Source: Caldilineaceae bacterium (lineage in GTDB: Bacteria; Chloroflexota; Anaerolineae; Caldilineales; Caldilineaceae). Taken from it: a DNA stretch of 64,000 nucleotides. This document shows positions 25,436-34,311 of this stretch, piece after piece. Location of the stretch: assembly GCA_022827195.1 (NCBI GenBank), contig JAJDTL010000041.1:62001-126000 (forward strand), read 5' to 3'. The number at the start of each line of letters is the position of its first letter. Within the stretch, counting starts at the first letter, position 1. The notes below the pieces were generated by a model. It was not told the DNA's origin. It ran no database searches and saw only the letters and a list, made by a program, of their open reading frames with translations. Position numbers and translations under genes: made by a program.

Positions 25436-26491
25436 ATGACATTCCGTGAGCTGGAGCGTGTGGTCGTTCACAAGAATCCCCATGCTTATTCCTCATGGCC
25501 CGACGTCACGATTCTAAAAGACGGCGACTGGATCATTGCCTTTTCGCAAGCCATGAGCCGGCATCAGGTCACCCATCGGGACCCCACCTTCCACAATCTC
25601 CTCGTTAGGTCTACCGATCAGGGAAGATCATGGAGCCGGTTTCCCCAGGGGGTGCCCGGGTATGATTTCTTTGGGATCGACTGCATCGCGGTCACTGAGT
25701 TATCCAATGGAGACCTGCTCGCCCACACAGTGCGAGATGATTTCGTAACGGCTGACGCGGCGGAAAGAGTGGGCAAGTATGCCCAATATCAGCGCCGGGA
25801 GCCATTCCCTTGGGCTTTTCGCCGCATCGGGAGCTACGTCATCCGTTCTGTCGACGGCGGTTTCACCTGGCAGGAGCCGGTCCTGGTGGATGTTTCTCCT
25901 TTCTCCACCGGTTTCTCCCCGCGAGCGATTGTTGAACTGGGCGATGGCACACTCTTGCTACCCCAATCCGAGGAGCACTACGACCCCCCGCAAGCATTTG
26001 TCGTCAGGTCGCGTGACGGTGGAAGGAAGTGGGGGGACGTCTCCCTTGTGGCCCGGGACGAACATGTTGGATTTTGGGAGCCGGCCTATCTGGCGCTGCC
26101 CGGCGGCAAGATCATCGCCATGCTCAGGACGCATGAAGAGGGAGACTACCACCTCTATCAGAGTGATTCGTATGATGCCGGCTATACCTGGACGCAGCCC
26201 GTCCGAACACCGATGTGGGGCTATCCTGCTCACATGTTGACGTTGCAAGACGGGCGTGTGCTGTGCGCCTATGGCCGCCGCCGGCCACCATTCGGCATTC
26301 GCGCTTGTCTGAGCGGCGACGATGGTCAAAGTTGGGACATTGATAACGAGCTGGTCATTCGCGATGATTTTCCGAACTCCGACCTTGGCTACCCGACGTC
26401 CGTTCAATTGGCAGATGGGACGATTTTTACCACGTATTACGGTCAAGTCGACGGCGTGACGAGCATTTACGGCAGTTTCTATTCTATCTGA
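25436..26491 (+). CDS. sialidase-like (BNR/Asp-box) propeller protein
   Basis: This 351-residue protein carries five recognisable Asp boxes (S-x-D-x-G-x-x-W type): STDQGRSW, SVDGGFTW, SRDGGRKW, SYDAGYTW and GDDGQSW, evenly spaced as blades of a six-bladed propeller. ATG 25436 has GGGGAGG upstream. There is no signal peptide, so it acts inside the cell or leaves by another route. Its neighbours are a sugar ABC importer and Gfo/Idh enzymes, which fits intracellular processing of a glycoside or sialic-acid-like compound. Non-enzymatic BNR proteins exist, so activity is not certain. Confidence 0.8.
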   Translation: MTFRELERVVVHKNPHAYSSWPDVTILKDGDWIIAFSQAMSRHQVTHRDPTFHNLLVRSTDQGRSWSRFPQGVPGYDFFGIDCIAVTELSNGDLLAHTVRDDFVTADAAERVGKYAQYQRREPFPWAFRRIGSYVIRSVDGGFTWQEPVLVDVSPFSTGFSPRAIVELGDGTLLLPQSEEHYDPPQAFVVRSRDGGRKWGDVSLVARDEHVGFWEPAYLALPGGKIIAMLRTHEEGDYHLYQSDSYDAGYTWTQPVRTPMWGYPAHMLTLQDGRVLCAYGRRRPPFGIRACLSGDDGQSWDIDNELVIRDDFPNSDLGYPTSVQLADGTIFTTYYGQVDGVTSIYGSFYSI

Positions 26492-26507
26492 AAAGGAGGA
26501 TAGAGAG

Positions 26508-27869
26508 ATGAAGACTGAGCGTGCAGCTGCGTTGAGGAGAGCCGGCAGAGGGAAGGTTATCAGCCGGCGAGGATTCCTGCGCGTGTCCGCGGGGACTACC
26601 GTTGTGGCAGGCCTGGCCGCATGTGCGCCTGCCGCAGCACCGTCATCGACCGGGGCGCCGGCCGAAGCGCCGGCTGCTCCCGAACAGGAGATGCACGATC
26701 TGATCTACTGGAACGACCTGACGGGGCCGGACGGTGAAATCCAGCAGGCGCTCGTGGACCGTTACAATGATGGGCCGGGCAAGGAGGCCGGCGTACAGAT
26801 CACGTTTGAGATCTATCCCGGCGACACTCTGTTCACCAAGAACATGGCCGCGTATGGCGCCGGCAATCCCATCGACATCCTGCGGGCCAGCGCGCCGCAG
26901 ACGAACTTAATGGTGGGCAATCAGATGTTGGTGCCCCTGGACGATGTCATGACCGAGGCAGGATTGGACTGGGGTGATTTCTATCCCAGCCCCCTCGAAG
27001 CCTTTACCATCGACGGCAGCCGCTACAGCATTCCGCAGGAGGTCAGCAACTACACGATCTTTTTCAACACAGATCAGGCCGAAGCGGCCGGCCTGGACGT
27101 GGAGAACTTCCCCTCGGATCGCGACGAGTTCATCGATTGGGTGCAGGCCGTTACCGAGCGCGATGGCGATCAGTACGATGTTGTTGGCCTGGTCATTCCC
27201 GGCTCGGGCGGCCTTCCGTTTCGATGGTGGTTTCAGCTGGTCTACCAATTCGGCGGTTCGTTGCTGACTGAGGACTACTCGCAAGCCAGCTTCAACAATG
27301 ACGCAGGCGGCAGCGCCTGTCAGTTTATCCTGGACTGTTTCGATACCTACAAGATATCGAGCAGAGACATCCTGGATGCGCGCAGGGCGTTCATGTCGCT
27401 CTACGGCTCGATCATTCAGGACGGCGCCTGGATGTCGCCCGCCTTTGCTGAACAGGAGGGTCTGAGCTTCGACTCCGCGCTGGTGCCGGTTATCGGCAAC
27501 GAACTGTTCAGCTACGCCATCACGATGGCAGGGGTGATCATCCGCCACGATCCTGAAGAGGCCGGGCGCGTCGAGGCCTGCGCCCATTTCCTCAAGTGGA
27601 TGTCGGATGACCCGACCTGGAACATCGAGGTGCCCACTGTGCCCGTGCGGCAGTCGATCGGCGAGATGGAAGAGCTGCAGGAGATCCCGTATATGAAGCC
27701 CTTCATCGACCTGGTGCCCTATGGGATTGAGGCGCCGCCGATTGCGGCATTTGGCGAGATCCGCGGCCGCATCGTCGAGATTCTTGACTCGGTGTGGGCC
27801 ACAGACCTATCGGTAACGGACGGTCTGGCCCGGGCGGAAGAGCAGGTAAACGACATTCTTGCCGGCTGA
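26508..27869 (+). CDS. ABC sugar transporter substrate-binding lipoprotein, family 1
   Basis: This 453-residue solute-binding protein follows the sialidase-like gene by 16 bp and has AAAGGAGG before its ATG. The N-terminus has SRRGFLRV and a lipobox ending LAAC, so it is a Tat-type lipoprotein. The fold is that of carbohydrate binding proteins: the 'YWNDLTGPDG' opening strand, the aromatic 'FNTDQAEAAGLD' region and the 'QDGAWMSPAF' segment. It feeds the MalF/MalG-type permeases downstream. Confidence 0.92.
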   Translation: MKTERAAALRRAGRGKVISRRGFLRVSAGTTVVAGLAACAPAAAPSSTGAPAEAPAAPEQEMHDLIYWNDLTGPDGEIQQALVDRYNDGPGKEAGVQITFEIYPGDTLFTKNMAAYGAGNPIDILRASAPQTNLMVGNQMLVPLDDVMTEAGLDWGDFYPSPLEAFTIDGSRYSIPQEVSNYTIFFNTDQAEAAGLDVENFPSDRDEFIDWVQAVTERDGDQYDVVGLVIPGSGGLPFRWWFQLVYQFGGSLLTEDYSQASFNNDAGGSACQFILDCFDTYKISSRDILDARRAFMSLYGSIIQDGAWMSPAFAEQEGLSFDSALVPVIGNELFSYAITMAGVIIRHDPEEAGRVEACAHFLKWMSDDPTWNIEVPTVPVRQSIGEMEELQEIPYMKPFIDLVPYGIEAPPIAAFGEIRGRIVEILDSVWATDLSVTDGLARAEEQVNDILAG

Positions 27870-27955
27870 CCGCCAGCGCGCAGTTAACGTGTTGCCGGTC
27901 CTGGCTGGGCAGGCAATACGCAACCTGGTCGAACTGACTCAACAGGGTGCGACGA

Positions 27956-28909
27956 ATGACTGGAGCAGCTACCCCGAGAGCCGCTGAAGGAAGTGGCCGG
28001 CTGAAGTTGGCCGGTCACTGGCTTCGGGCGCGGCTGCGCCTGCAGGAAAAGTCGGAAAACACGGCCTATCTTTTTCTCCTCCCATATCTGCTCTTCTTCG
28101 TAGCCTTTGGTTTCCTGCCCGTTTTCCTGGGCTTTTTTGTCAGTCTGACCGACTGGAGCGTGGTCGGGGACTATCAATGGTTGGGCCTGCGTAACTACAT
28201 CAAGTGGGTAGGAGACAGCCATCTTGTCAAAGTCACCTTGAACACGCTGCGTTACACTATGCTGAGTGTTCCCAGTGTTGCAGCCGTCAGCCTGGCGATG
28301 GCGCTCTATGTTAACAAGAAGCTGGCGGGCTATGTATTTTCCAGGATAGTCTTTTTTGCACCCTACGTGGTCGCGGTCACGGTTACCGCCCTGCTCTGGA
28401 AGTGGATTCTCGAGACCGATTTCGGCGTGCTGAACTACTATCTCATGCAGCTCGGCATTCCCGCCATCCCCTGGCTGACAACGGTTCGTTGGGCCATGGT
28501 GGCGCTCGTCATCACCAAGCTTTGGTGGGATGCCGGTTTCAGCATGGTCATTTTCCTGGCCGGTTTGCAGGATATTCCGGCCGACCTGTACGAAGCCGCC
28601 CGCATTGACGGCGGCAATAGCTGGCGCGTTTTTTGGCACATCACGTTTCCTCTGCTGCGACCGGTCACGAGCCTTGTGATCACGTTGAATCTGATCATGT
28701 GCATGCAGACCTTCGGCACCATGTTCCTGATGACGGAGGGGGGTCCGGCCGGTTCGACTACGACCGTGGTCTATGAGATATACCAACAGAGTTTCGCCCA
28801 GTTCAAGATGGGTCACGGTTCCGCATTATCCTTCTTGCTCTTTCTTGCAATTCTTGCGATGACCCTTCTCTTGTTCAGGCTATTTCCGGAGCGGGTGGAT
28901 GTTGACTAG
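27956..28909 (+). CDS. ABC sugar transporter permease, MalF/UgpA type
   Basis: This 317-residue permease has six predicted helices starting at 'YLFLLPYLLFFVAFGFLPV' and the EAA coupling loop 'DLYEAARIDGGNSWRVFWHITFPLL', which is the diagnostic carbohydrate-permease motif. I use ATG 27956; an in-frame GTG at 27947 is possible. It operates with the MalG-type permease next to it. The MsmK-like ATPase is not in the window and is often encoded apart. Confidence 0.94.
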   Translation: MTGAATPRAAEGSGRLKLAGHWLRARLRLQEKSENTAYLFLLPYLLFFVAFGFLPVFLGFFVSLTDWSVVGDYQWLGLRNYIKWVGDSHLVKVTLNTLRYTMLSVPSVAAVSLAMALYVNKKLAGYVFSRIVFFAPYVVAVTVTALLWKWILETDFGVLNYYLMQLGIPAIPWLTTVRWAMVALVITKLWWDAGFSMVIFLAGLQDIPADLYEAARIDGGNSWRVFWHITFPLLRPVTSLVITLNLIMCMQTFGTMFLMTEGGPAGSTTTVVYEIYQQSFAQFKMGHGSALSFLLFLAILAMTLLLFRLFPERVDVD

Positions 28910-28924
28910 CTGGGATAGGACACA

Positions 28925-29776
28925 ATGTTCTTTCGGATTCTGGGAAGGCGCGTAACGCCGGGCATCCTGACGCTCTGGCTGATTGGCATGACCATTTCGG
29001 TACTTTGGGGCATGCCGCTGGTCTGGATGGTTTCCACCTCGCTGAAGCCTGAAGGGCAGATCATGCGCTACCCGATCGAGTGGCTTCCCCGACAAGTCAG
29101 CTGGGAAAACTACCAGATCGTCTTCAACTATCCTGTCCTGCGATGGTTCTGGAACAGCCTCTTTGTCGCTGTGGCTACGACAGCGCTGGTCGTCTTATTC
29201 AGCGCCATGGCCGGCTATGCCCTGGCCAGGATGAGGTTTTGGGGGCGCGGCTTTGTTTTCGGTGTGATTCTTTCCTCTCGCATGATCCCCGGCGCCGTTG
29301 CCCTCATACCCCTCTATCTGATTATTGCCAGGTTTCGACTGCTCGACACATACCTGGCGCTGATAATGCCGGCTGTGGCCAGCACGCTGGGCGTGTACCT
29401 GTTTCGACAGTTTTTCTTTTCACTGCCCCGCGAATTGGAGGACGCCGCCCTGATCGATGGATGCGGGCGCTTTGGCCTGTTCTTCAGGATCGCGCTTCCA
29501 CTGGCCATTCCCGCCCTCCTGACGGTCTCCATCATTACATTTGTCGCCAGCTGGAACGATTTCCTGTGGCCTCTTCTGGTCACGAGCACCGACACCGCAA
29601 CTACCATGCCGGTTGGTATGATGAAGTTCAACCCTCGCACCGCGGGCATCAGGCGGATGACGTATGGTGTAGCCATGGCAGGCGTTACAATCCAAAGTCT
29701 GCCTACATTGGTCCTCTTCTTTCTCTTGCAAAGACATTTCGTGCAGGGCGTTACGCGGACCGGCCTGAGAGGATGA
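28925..29776 (+). CDS. ABC sugar transporter permease, MalG/UgpE type
   Basis: This 283-residue permease has the MalG-type start ('LIGMTISVLWGMPLVWMVSTSLKPEGQI') and the coupling loop 'ELEDAALIDGCGRFGLFFRIALPLAIPAL'. It ends in the common '...HFVQGVTRTGLRG' tail. It completes the sugar importer started at 26508, with 15 bp between the two permeases. Confidence 0.94.
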   Translation: MFFRILGRRVTPGILTLWLIGMTISVLWGMPLVWMVSTSLKPEGQIMRYPIEWLPRQVSWENYQIVFNYPVLRWFWNSLFVAVATTALVVLFSAMAGYALARMRFWGRGFVFGVILSSRMIPGAVALIPLYLIIARFRLLDTYLALIMPAVASTLGVYLFRQFFFSLPRELEDAALIDGCGRFGLFFRIALPLAIPALLTVSIITFVASWNDFLWPLLVTSTDTATTMPVGMMKFNPRTAGIRRMTYGVAMAGVTIQSLPTLVLFFLLQRHFVQGVTRTGLRG

Positions 29777-29798
29777 GGTGAGAGCAAAGAAGCCCCAA

Positions 29799-30390
29799 CC
29801 TGAATTCGGAGCAAATGAGCACCTCATCAAGCTGGTAGAATAGAAGTTCGCCAACCAGAATTCTCCAGCATAGAAAGGTGCTCGGAGATGAGATTACGCA
29901 AACTGTTCTGTCATGTCGATGACTTCTGTCAGTAGTTGGTTGCAAGGGAGAATGCCAAGCTGTTCGGTGTGACGCGCAGGCGAGGACCGGCCCCACGGCT
30001 GAGCTTGCGTGACGTGATGACGATTCTGATTCACTTCCACCAGTCGTATTGTCGAGATTTCAAGGGCCTGTTATATGCAGCAGGTATGTGAGCATATGCT
30101 CAGTGAATTCACATCTCTGGTCAGTCGTGCGCGTTTTGCGGAGTTGCTTCCATCAGCCCTGCCGGCAATGTGACTCTATCTGCGTAAGCGCTTCGTGATT
30201 GAGACCATCGTTGTCCAGCTTAAGAATATCCTGATGATCGAACACACCCGTCACCGCAGCACTACCAACTTTATCGTCAATCTTGTCGCCGGGCTGATTG
30301 CCTACACATGGCAACCCTTGAAGCCTTCCCTCCATCTCTCTGACAGAGCCTTGGCTCACTTGCCTGCCCTTATCTAACTCCGAACTCGGG
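29799..30390 (+). mobile_element. IS982-family insertion sequence remnant
   Basis: About 590 bp are bounded by imperfect inverted ends: CCTGAATTCGGAG at 29799-29811 and the complement of CCCGAGTTCGGAG at 30378-30390 (11 of 13 match). Inside lie the two ends of an IS982 transposase gene. Intact members are near 1 kb, so roughly 400 bp including the DDE core have been lost. It sits downstream of the sugar importer operon and is the only mobile element seen. Confidence 0.75.
29888..30377 (+). pseudogene. IS982-family transposase, internally deleted and with stop codons
   Basis: The N-terminal part reads MRLRKLFCHVDDFCQ, stop, then LSLRDVMTILIHFHQSYCRDF, the opening of IS982 transposases (CxVDDFC and LSxSEIMTIxIxFHxS). 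After a damaged stretch near 30080-30180 the frame resumes with a C-terminal block (30195-30377) containing RFVIETIVVQLKN, IEHTRHRST and FIVNLVAGLIAYTWQPLKPSL, all typical of the family's end. The central catalytic domain is missing, so it is dead. The stop at 30375-30377 abuts the right inverted end. Confidence 0.85.
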
Positions 30391-30437
30391 ATAAATGGAT
30401 TTCGCGAGAAGACAGGCTGGCGGGACCGGCTCGCGGC

Positions 30438-31544
30438 TCACCCCACCCGGTACTGCTTGAGCAGTTCGTAGTTGGGAGTGATGCCCAGCCCGGGGCGGTC
30501 GGGCGCGTCTACGTTGCCGTCGGCGTCGAGCACCATGGTCTCTTCGAAGATCTGCATGCGCAGCGGGTCGACCGTCTCGCGGTAGAACTCGAGGATCAGG
30601 CCGTTGGCGATTGCGCAGACGAGGTGGATGTGCACCTCCTGCGCGCCGTGGGGCGCGATGACCAGGTCTTCGGCCGCGGTGAGCGCGGCGACCTGCATGA
30701 ACTCGGTGATTCCGCCCAGGATCTGCGCGTCGGCGTTGAGAATGGCGGCGGCTTCGCGTTCGATCAGGTCGCGGAAGCCGTAGCGGGTATATTCGTTCTC
30801 GCCGGTGGCAATCGGAATCGAGGTCGCGCGTGCGATACGTGCGTGGCCGCGGTAGTCGTCGGGCGCGACCGGCTCTTCAAACCAGAACGGTTCAAATTTC
30901 TCGATCTTGCGCGCAAGTTCGATCGCCTCGTGCGCGGTGTAGGCGTTATTGGCGTCGACGAGCAGCTTGATATCGGGCCCAATCGTGTCGCGCACGACCC
31001 GCACGCGCTCGACGTCTTCGTTGATGGGCACGCCGCCGACTTTCATCTTGATCGCTTTGGCGCCCAGCGTCAGGTTCTCTTCCATCTCTTCGGCCAGCTC
31101 GTGCAGCCCCTTGCCCTCCTCGTAGTAACCTCCGGCGATGTAGGCGGGGATGCTGTCGCGATAACCGCCGAGAAGCTGGTAGACAGGCCGGTCCACCGCC
31201 TTGCCGATGAGGTCCCACAGAGCGATGTCGATGGCGCTGATCACGCGCGTCGACAGCCCGCGCCGCCCGACCAATTTCGGCAACCACATGTCCTCCCAGA
31301 TGCGGCGGTAGTTGAAGGGATCCTCGCCGATGACGACCGGTTTGAAGTAGTCGATGAGCGTTGTCGTCAGGTCGCTGCCCTGCCCTGATGCGGTCCCGCC
31401 GCCCCAGCCGACGCCGGTGACGCCCTCGTCGGTGTGTATGTGGACGAGATTGAGGCTGACGTCGACGTATGTGTATTTGCCGTTGCTGATCGGTTTCGGG
31501 CGCGGCCAGGCGTAGCGCTCGACGGTCATATCGGTAATCTTCAT
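30438..31544 (-). CDS. mandelate racemase/muconate lactonizing enzyme family protein
   Basis: This 368-residue enolase-superfamily enzyme has the full mandelate-racemase-subgroup set: KMK (K166, K168), metal ligands D197, E223 and E249, and the D272/H299 dyad. It should abstract the proton next to a carboxylate; most relatives are sugar-acid dehydratases or racemases. It is a single gene, facing away from the IS remnant on its left only in the sense of strand. A role in making a 2-keto-3-deoxy acid for the kinase at 1239 and the aldolase at 13188 is inferred. Confidence 0.9.
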   Translation of the reverse strand: MKITDMTVERYAWPRPKPISNGKYTYVDVSLNLVHIHTDEGVTGVGWGGGTASGQGSDLTTTLIDYFKPVVIGEDPFNYRRIWEDMWLPKLVGRRGLSTRVISAIDIALWDLIGKAVDRPVYQLLGGYRDSIPAYIAGGYYEEGKGLHELAEEMEENLTLGAKAIKMKVGGVPINEDVERVRVVRDTIGPDIKLLVDANNAYTAHEAIELARKIEKFEPFWFEEPVAPDDYRGHARIARATSIPIATGENEYTRYGFRDLIEREAAAILNADAQILGGITEFMQVAALTAAEDLVIAPHGAQEVHIHLVCAIANGLILEFYRETVDPLRMQIFEETMVLDADGNVDAPDRPGLGITPNYELLKQYRVG

Positions 31545-31762
31545 GGCTGTTTCCCTTTCGCCGGGCGGTTGCCCGCGGCGGATTATGGCGGACTGCGGAG
31601 AATGTACATCACCTTATACGCCGAAACGGATCGGATAACAAGAATCGCGCTGGCCCTTTTCAAGCATGCCCAGGCGGAACAGAATGATGGCATGACGCGT
31701 TCAACACTTTGCTGGCAGCGGATAGCCGGTCCCGGGGTGCCTCCCAAAAACGGGGCGTGCCA

Positions 31763-31881
31763 ATTCCCATACCTCGTCCAGCAACCAAGTCATACCCACC
31801 CCCTGCAGTTCCCGACCACTGGCCACTGCCCACTGACCACTGGCCACTGCCCACCGGCCACTGCCCTTGGACGGTCGGGCC
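31763..31881 (-). repeat. dispersed ~115-bp intergenic repeat, copy A
   Basis: Read on the minus strand this stretch matches 56599-56711: both run from a CCG(A/G)CCGTCCA start, through reiterated GGCAGTGGYCAGT units, to GG(A)ACTGCAGGGGG, then GACTYGGTTGC and a GGAAT end. Copy A has more GGCAGTGGCC units than copy B. It lies in a spacer without genes. Confidence 0.7.
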
Positions 31882-32155
31882 GTTCCGGCCCTCCCTTGTG
31901 CGGGGGGACACCCCCCGCAATGCCCCCCTGTAGCTATGCCACCGTGCGTGCTCGTCCCCGGCTGGTTCGAAAGCGACCGGGAAGTGATGCCACCATGTGT
32001 GCGCGGTTCCAGCTGCTCCGTGATGCCAGCGTGGAGGACGCCACCGTGCGCGTGTCGCCGGCCACTCGCGCGTGCGACCGGCACATCCTCTCCCCTGCGT
32101 TTCCTGGCCACTACCCACTGTCCACTGCAGTGCCGTAATCCGGTCCCGCCGTTCC

Positions 32156-32184
32156 CTGCATGAGTTTCCGAAACGTGCTATACT
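32156..32184 (+). promoter_or_regulatory. promoter-like element in spacer 2
   Basis: CTGCAT (32156-32161) and TATACT (32179-32184) are 17 bp apart, with a TG one base ahead of the -10 box. The flanks match the element at 12551-12579. It heads the array-bearing part of this spacer. Confidence 0.45.
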
Positions 32185-32441
32185 GCAAGGTCGAGCCCGA
32201 AAACAACCAGGCTGGATCCGAACGCGCCGCATCACACACCTGCCCGCCCACCATGCCCAGGCCGCAAACTATGTCGACCTGCTCCGAACCGAACGTCCGA
32301 ATCCTGCCCCAGGCGAACTTCGCTCCGGGCTCTGCCGGTAACGACTCGAAATGCGCAGAACTGCCGTCCGCCGCGCCGCCCACCCACAGTGTTATGACAC
32401 CCGCCATGCTGCCCATGCCGGCGCCGCCGGCACACGGCTCT

Positions 32442-32600
32442 GTATCCTGTCACAAGAAGCGCGCAGTAGTCACTGTTTTGCGCACTTTCGGCACTCAAAA
32501 CGACATATTTTGCGCGTTTACACGACAAAGACGGCCGGGAAACGACAGCCACCGTATCCTGTTACGAGAGTCCAAGTCCATATCCTGTCACGAGAAGACC
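32442..32600. repeat. three copies of a TATCCTGTYACRAGA motif
   Basis: Copies start near 32443 (TATCCTGTCACAAGAAG), 32555 (TATCCTGTTACGAGAGT) and 32581 (TATCCTGTCACGAGAAG), all in the same direction. Spacing is about 112 and 26 bp. No function can be assigned. Confidence 0.65.
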
Positions 32601-32645
32601 GAAAAATTTTTCAAAGTTAGACCAAACAGGCCAAAACAAGCAGTT

Positions 32646-32678
32646 CGATACCCTATCGATACCCTGTCGATACCCGAT
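32646..32678. repeat. 11-bp tandem array CGATACCCNNN x3
   Basis: Units CGATACCCTAT, CGATACCCTGT and CGATACCCGAT stand head to tail with an 11-bp period. The layout mirrors the 10-bp arrays of the spacer at 12.4-13.0 kb but with a different core. Confidence 0.75.
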
Positions 32679-33188
32679 TTCCCAGAAATTCGCAGCCACT
32701 TTACGTCACAATACGACGCTCTCGGGCCAATTCTGGACAGAGTCGGCCCCATTTTTGCACACATCCGCGGCTTCACCGACAAGGAGACTGACGCCACCAT
32801 TGTAATCAACGCCGATTTTGGGACGCGCAGGCGAAGTGCCCCGCAATAAGGTCCCCTACTCGCCCAAAAGACCGGACACCACCGTCGAATAGGTCGTCGA
32901 GACCCCCTCTCAGCAACGGATGAATCGAGAAGGCATGTCACTGTTCAATGATGACGCTCAAGCGATGCCCGCTATCCGCGTCTGATTACCTAACGGGGAG
33001 CTGGCGCGAAATCGCCATCTGACATTCTTCTCCCCTGATCTGGGATGCACCCGGTTGCGCCGATCTTTAGACACGCCGGCCCCTGTTTGTTAAACTGAGG
33101 GAAGCCGCGCGCCGGATTCGGGGCAGACTCGCTCCACTCCGTCAAACAAAGATTCGCAGGCGCTCGCGACCAATCGAAAGGAACGTTC

Positions 33189-34247
33189 ATGAAGATATTG
33201 GTTACCGGCGGCACGGGCCGGATCGGCGCCAACCTCGTTACGCGGCTGCTGGCCAAGGGGCACGAGATTCGCTGCTTTGTCTACCCCGGCGATGCCGGCC
33301 GCGCCGGCAAATTGGATGCGTTCGCCCGCGTGGAGACGGTTACGGGCGATCTGAGAAACCTGGAGGACGTGCGGCAAGCGGTCAAGGGCGTGGACGCGAT
33401 ATACCACCTGGCGGCGGCGTTCGGCGGCCCGTTCGACAACCGGCAGTACCTGGACATCAACGCGATGGGCACGCTCAATCTGCTGGAGAGCGTGCGCGCG
33501 GAGTCCCCCAACCTACACCGCTTCGTTTACGCCTGCAGCGAGGCGGTCTACTGGAAGCTGGAGGAGTACGGCCGCTACTTCGAGGAGCCGATTCGCGAGG
33601 AGATGGTGGCGCGTTATCACCAGATGCCCTACTTCCTGACCAAGTGGATCGGGGAGGAGCTGGCGATGGCCTACTACCACCAGTACGGTGTGCCGGCGAC
33701 CTCGTTTCGTTTTGCCACGGTGCTGGAACCGAGCGAATTCTTCAACGAGGCCGGTCTGCCGACGCGCCTGGCCTTAAGCACAGAGGTTGAACGCTACGAG
33801 TCGATGTCCAGCGATGACGCGGATACCCAGGCGATGCTCGACGACTTGAGAGCGCAGTGGACGGGCGAGGACCAGCTCCTGCTGAGCCGCAATCCAAACG
33901 GTGTGCCGCATAAGCAACCGTTTTGCGACGTGCGCGACATTGCCCTCGGCTTGATACTGGGCATCGAGCGGCAGGAGGCAGTGGGTGAGGAGTTCAATCT
34001 GGGAGGCGCGGTCGTCATCGACTGGGGGGAGGCGGTGCCTTGGCTGGCCGAACGCTACGGGACCGGTTACGCGGACGCACGTCTGCCCTCGGCGAACCAC
34101 TTCACCCTCGACCAGACAAAGATTCAGACGCGTCTCGGCTATGAGCCGCAACACGACTTCAAGAGTGTTGTCGAGACCGCCGAGGCGATCCGACGTGGGG
34201 AGGAGACGGATGTCGTTCCTACAGGCGTGCGCTACGCGGAGGCCTAG
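33189..34247 (+). CDS. NAD-dependent epimerase/dehydratase family protein
   Basis: This 352-residue extended SDR starts with the Rossmann motif GGTGRIGANLV (residues 7-17), has the DLRN and HLAAAFGG segments, and uses Y-x-x-x-K in YFLTK as catalytic pair with an upstream ACSEAVY Ser. It probably epimerises, dehydrates or reduces a sugar or nucleotide sugar. It leads a short run with an enolase-superfamily gene 64 bp downstream, supporting a sugar-acid role such as uronate or aldonate handling. Confidence 0.88.
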   Translation: MKILVTGGTGRIGANLVTRLLAKGHEIRCFVYPGDAGRAGKLDAFARVETVTGDLRNLEDVRQAVKGVDAIYHLAAAFGGPFDNRQYLDINAMGTLNLLESVRAESPNLHRFVYACSEAVYWKLEEYGRYFEEPIREEMVARYHQMPYFLTKWIGEELAMAYYHQYGVPATSFRFATVLEPSEFFNEAGLPTRLALSTEVERYESMSSDDADTQAMLDDLRAQWTGEDQLLLSRNPNGVPHKQPFCDVRDIALGLILGIERQEAVGEEFNLGGAVVIDWGEAVPWLAERYGTGYADARLPSANHFTLDQTKIQTRLGYEPQHDFKSVVETAEAIRRGEETDVVPTGVRYAEA

Positions 34248-34311
34248 TGGACTGCTCGGTATGGGAGTTGCTCAGGCGGGCGCTTGCGCCAAGTTTCGGG
34301 GAGGATAGTTG

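Larger units (their letters stand above)
31545..33188. other. 1.6-kb gene-free spacer with several repeats
   Basis: No convincing gene lies here. From left to right it holds one copy of a dispersed repeat (31763-31881), imperfect GCCACCGTG-type repeats at about 31925-32060, a fragment of the CCACTG repeat at 32104-32132, a promoter-like element (32156-32184), three copies of a TATCCTGT motif, and an 11-bp array at 32646-32678. A 229-codon plus-strand frame (32160-32849) crosses these repeats, has odd composition and no recognisable domain, so I leave it uncalled. Confidence 0.6.

Noticed and set aside
31790..32132. Possible coding sequence from the CCACTG-rich repeats
   Set aside because: The frames arise from the repeat itself; the same reiterations occur at 56.6 kb in another gene gap.
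32160..32849. A 229-codon plus-strand frame in the second spacer
   Set aside because: It begins inside the promoter-like element, crosses 11-bp repeats and shows no recognisable domain or ribosome site. A real gene is not fully excluded.
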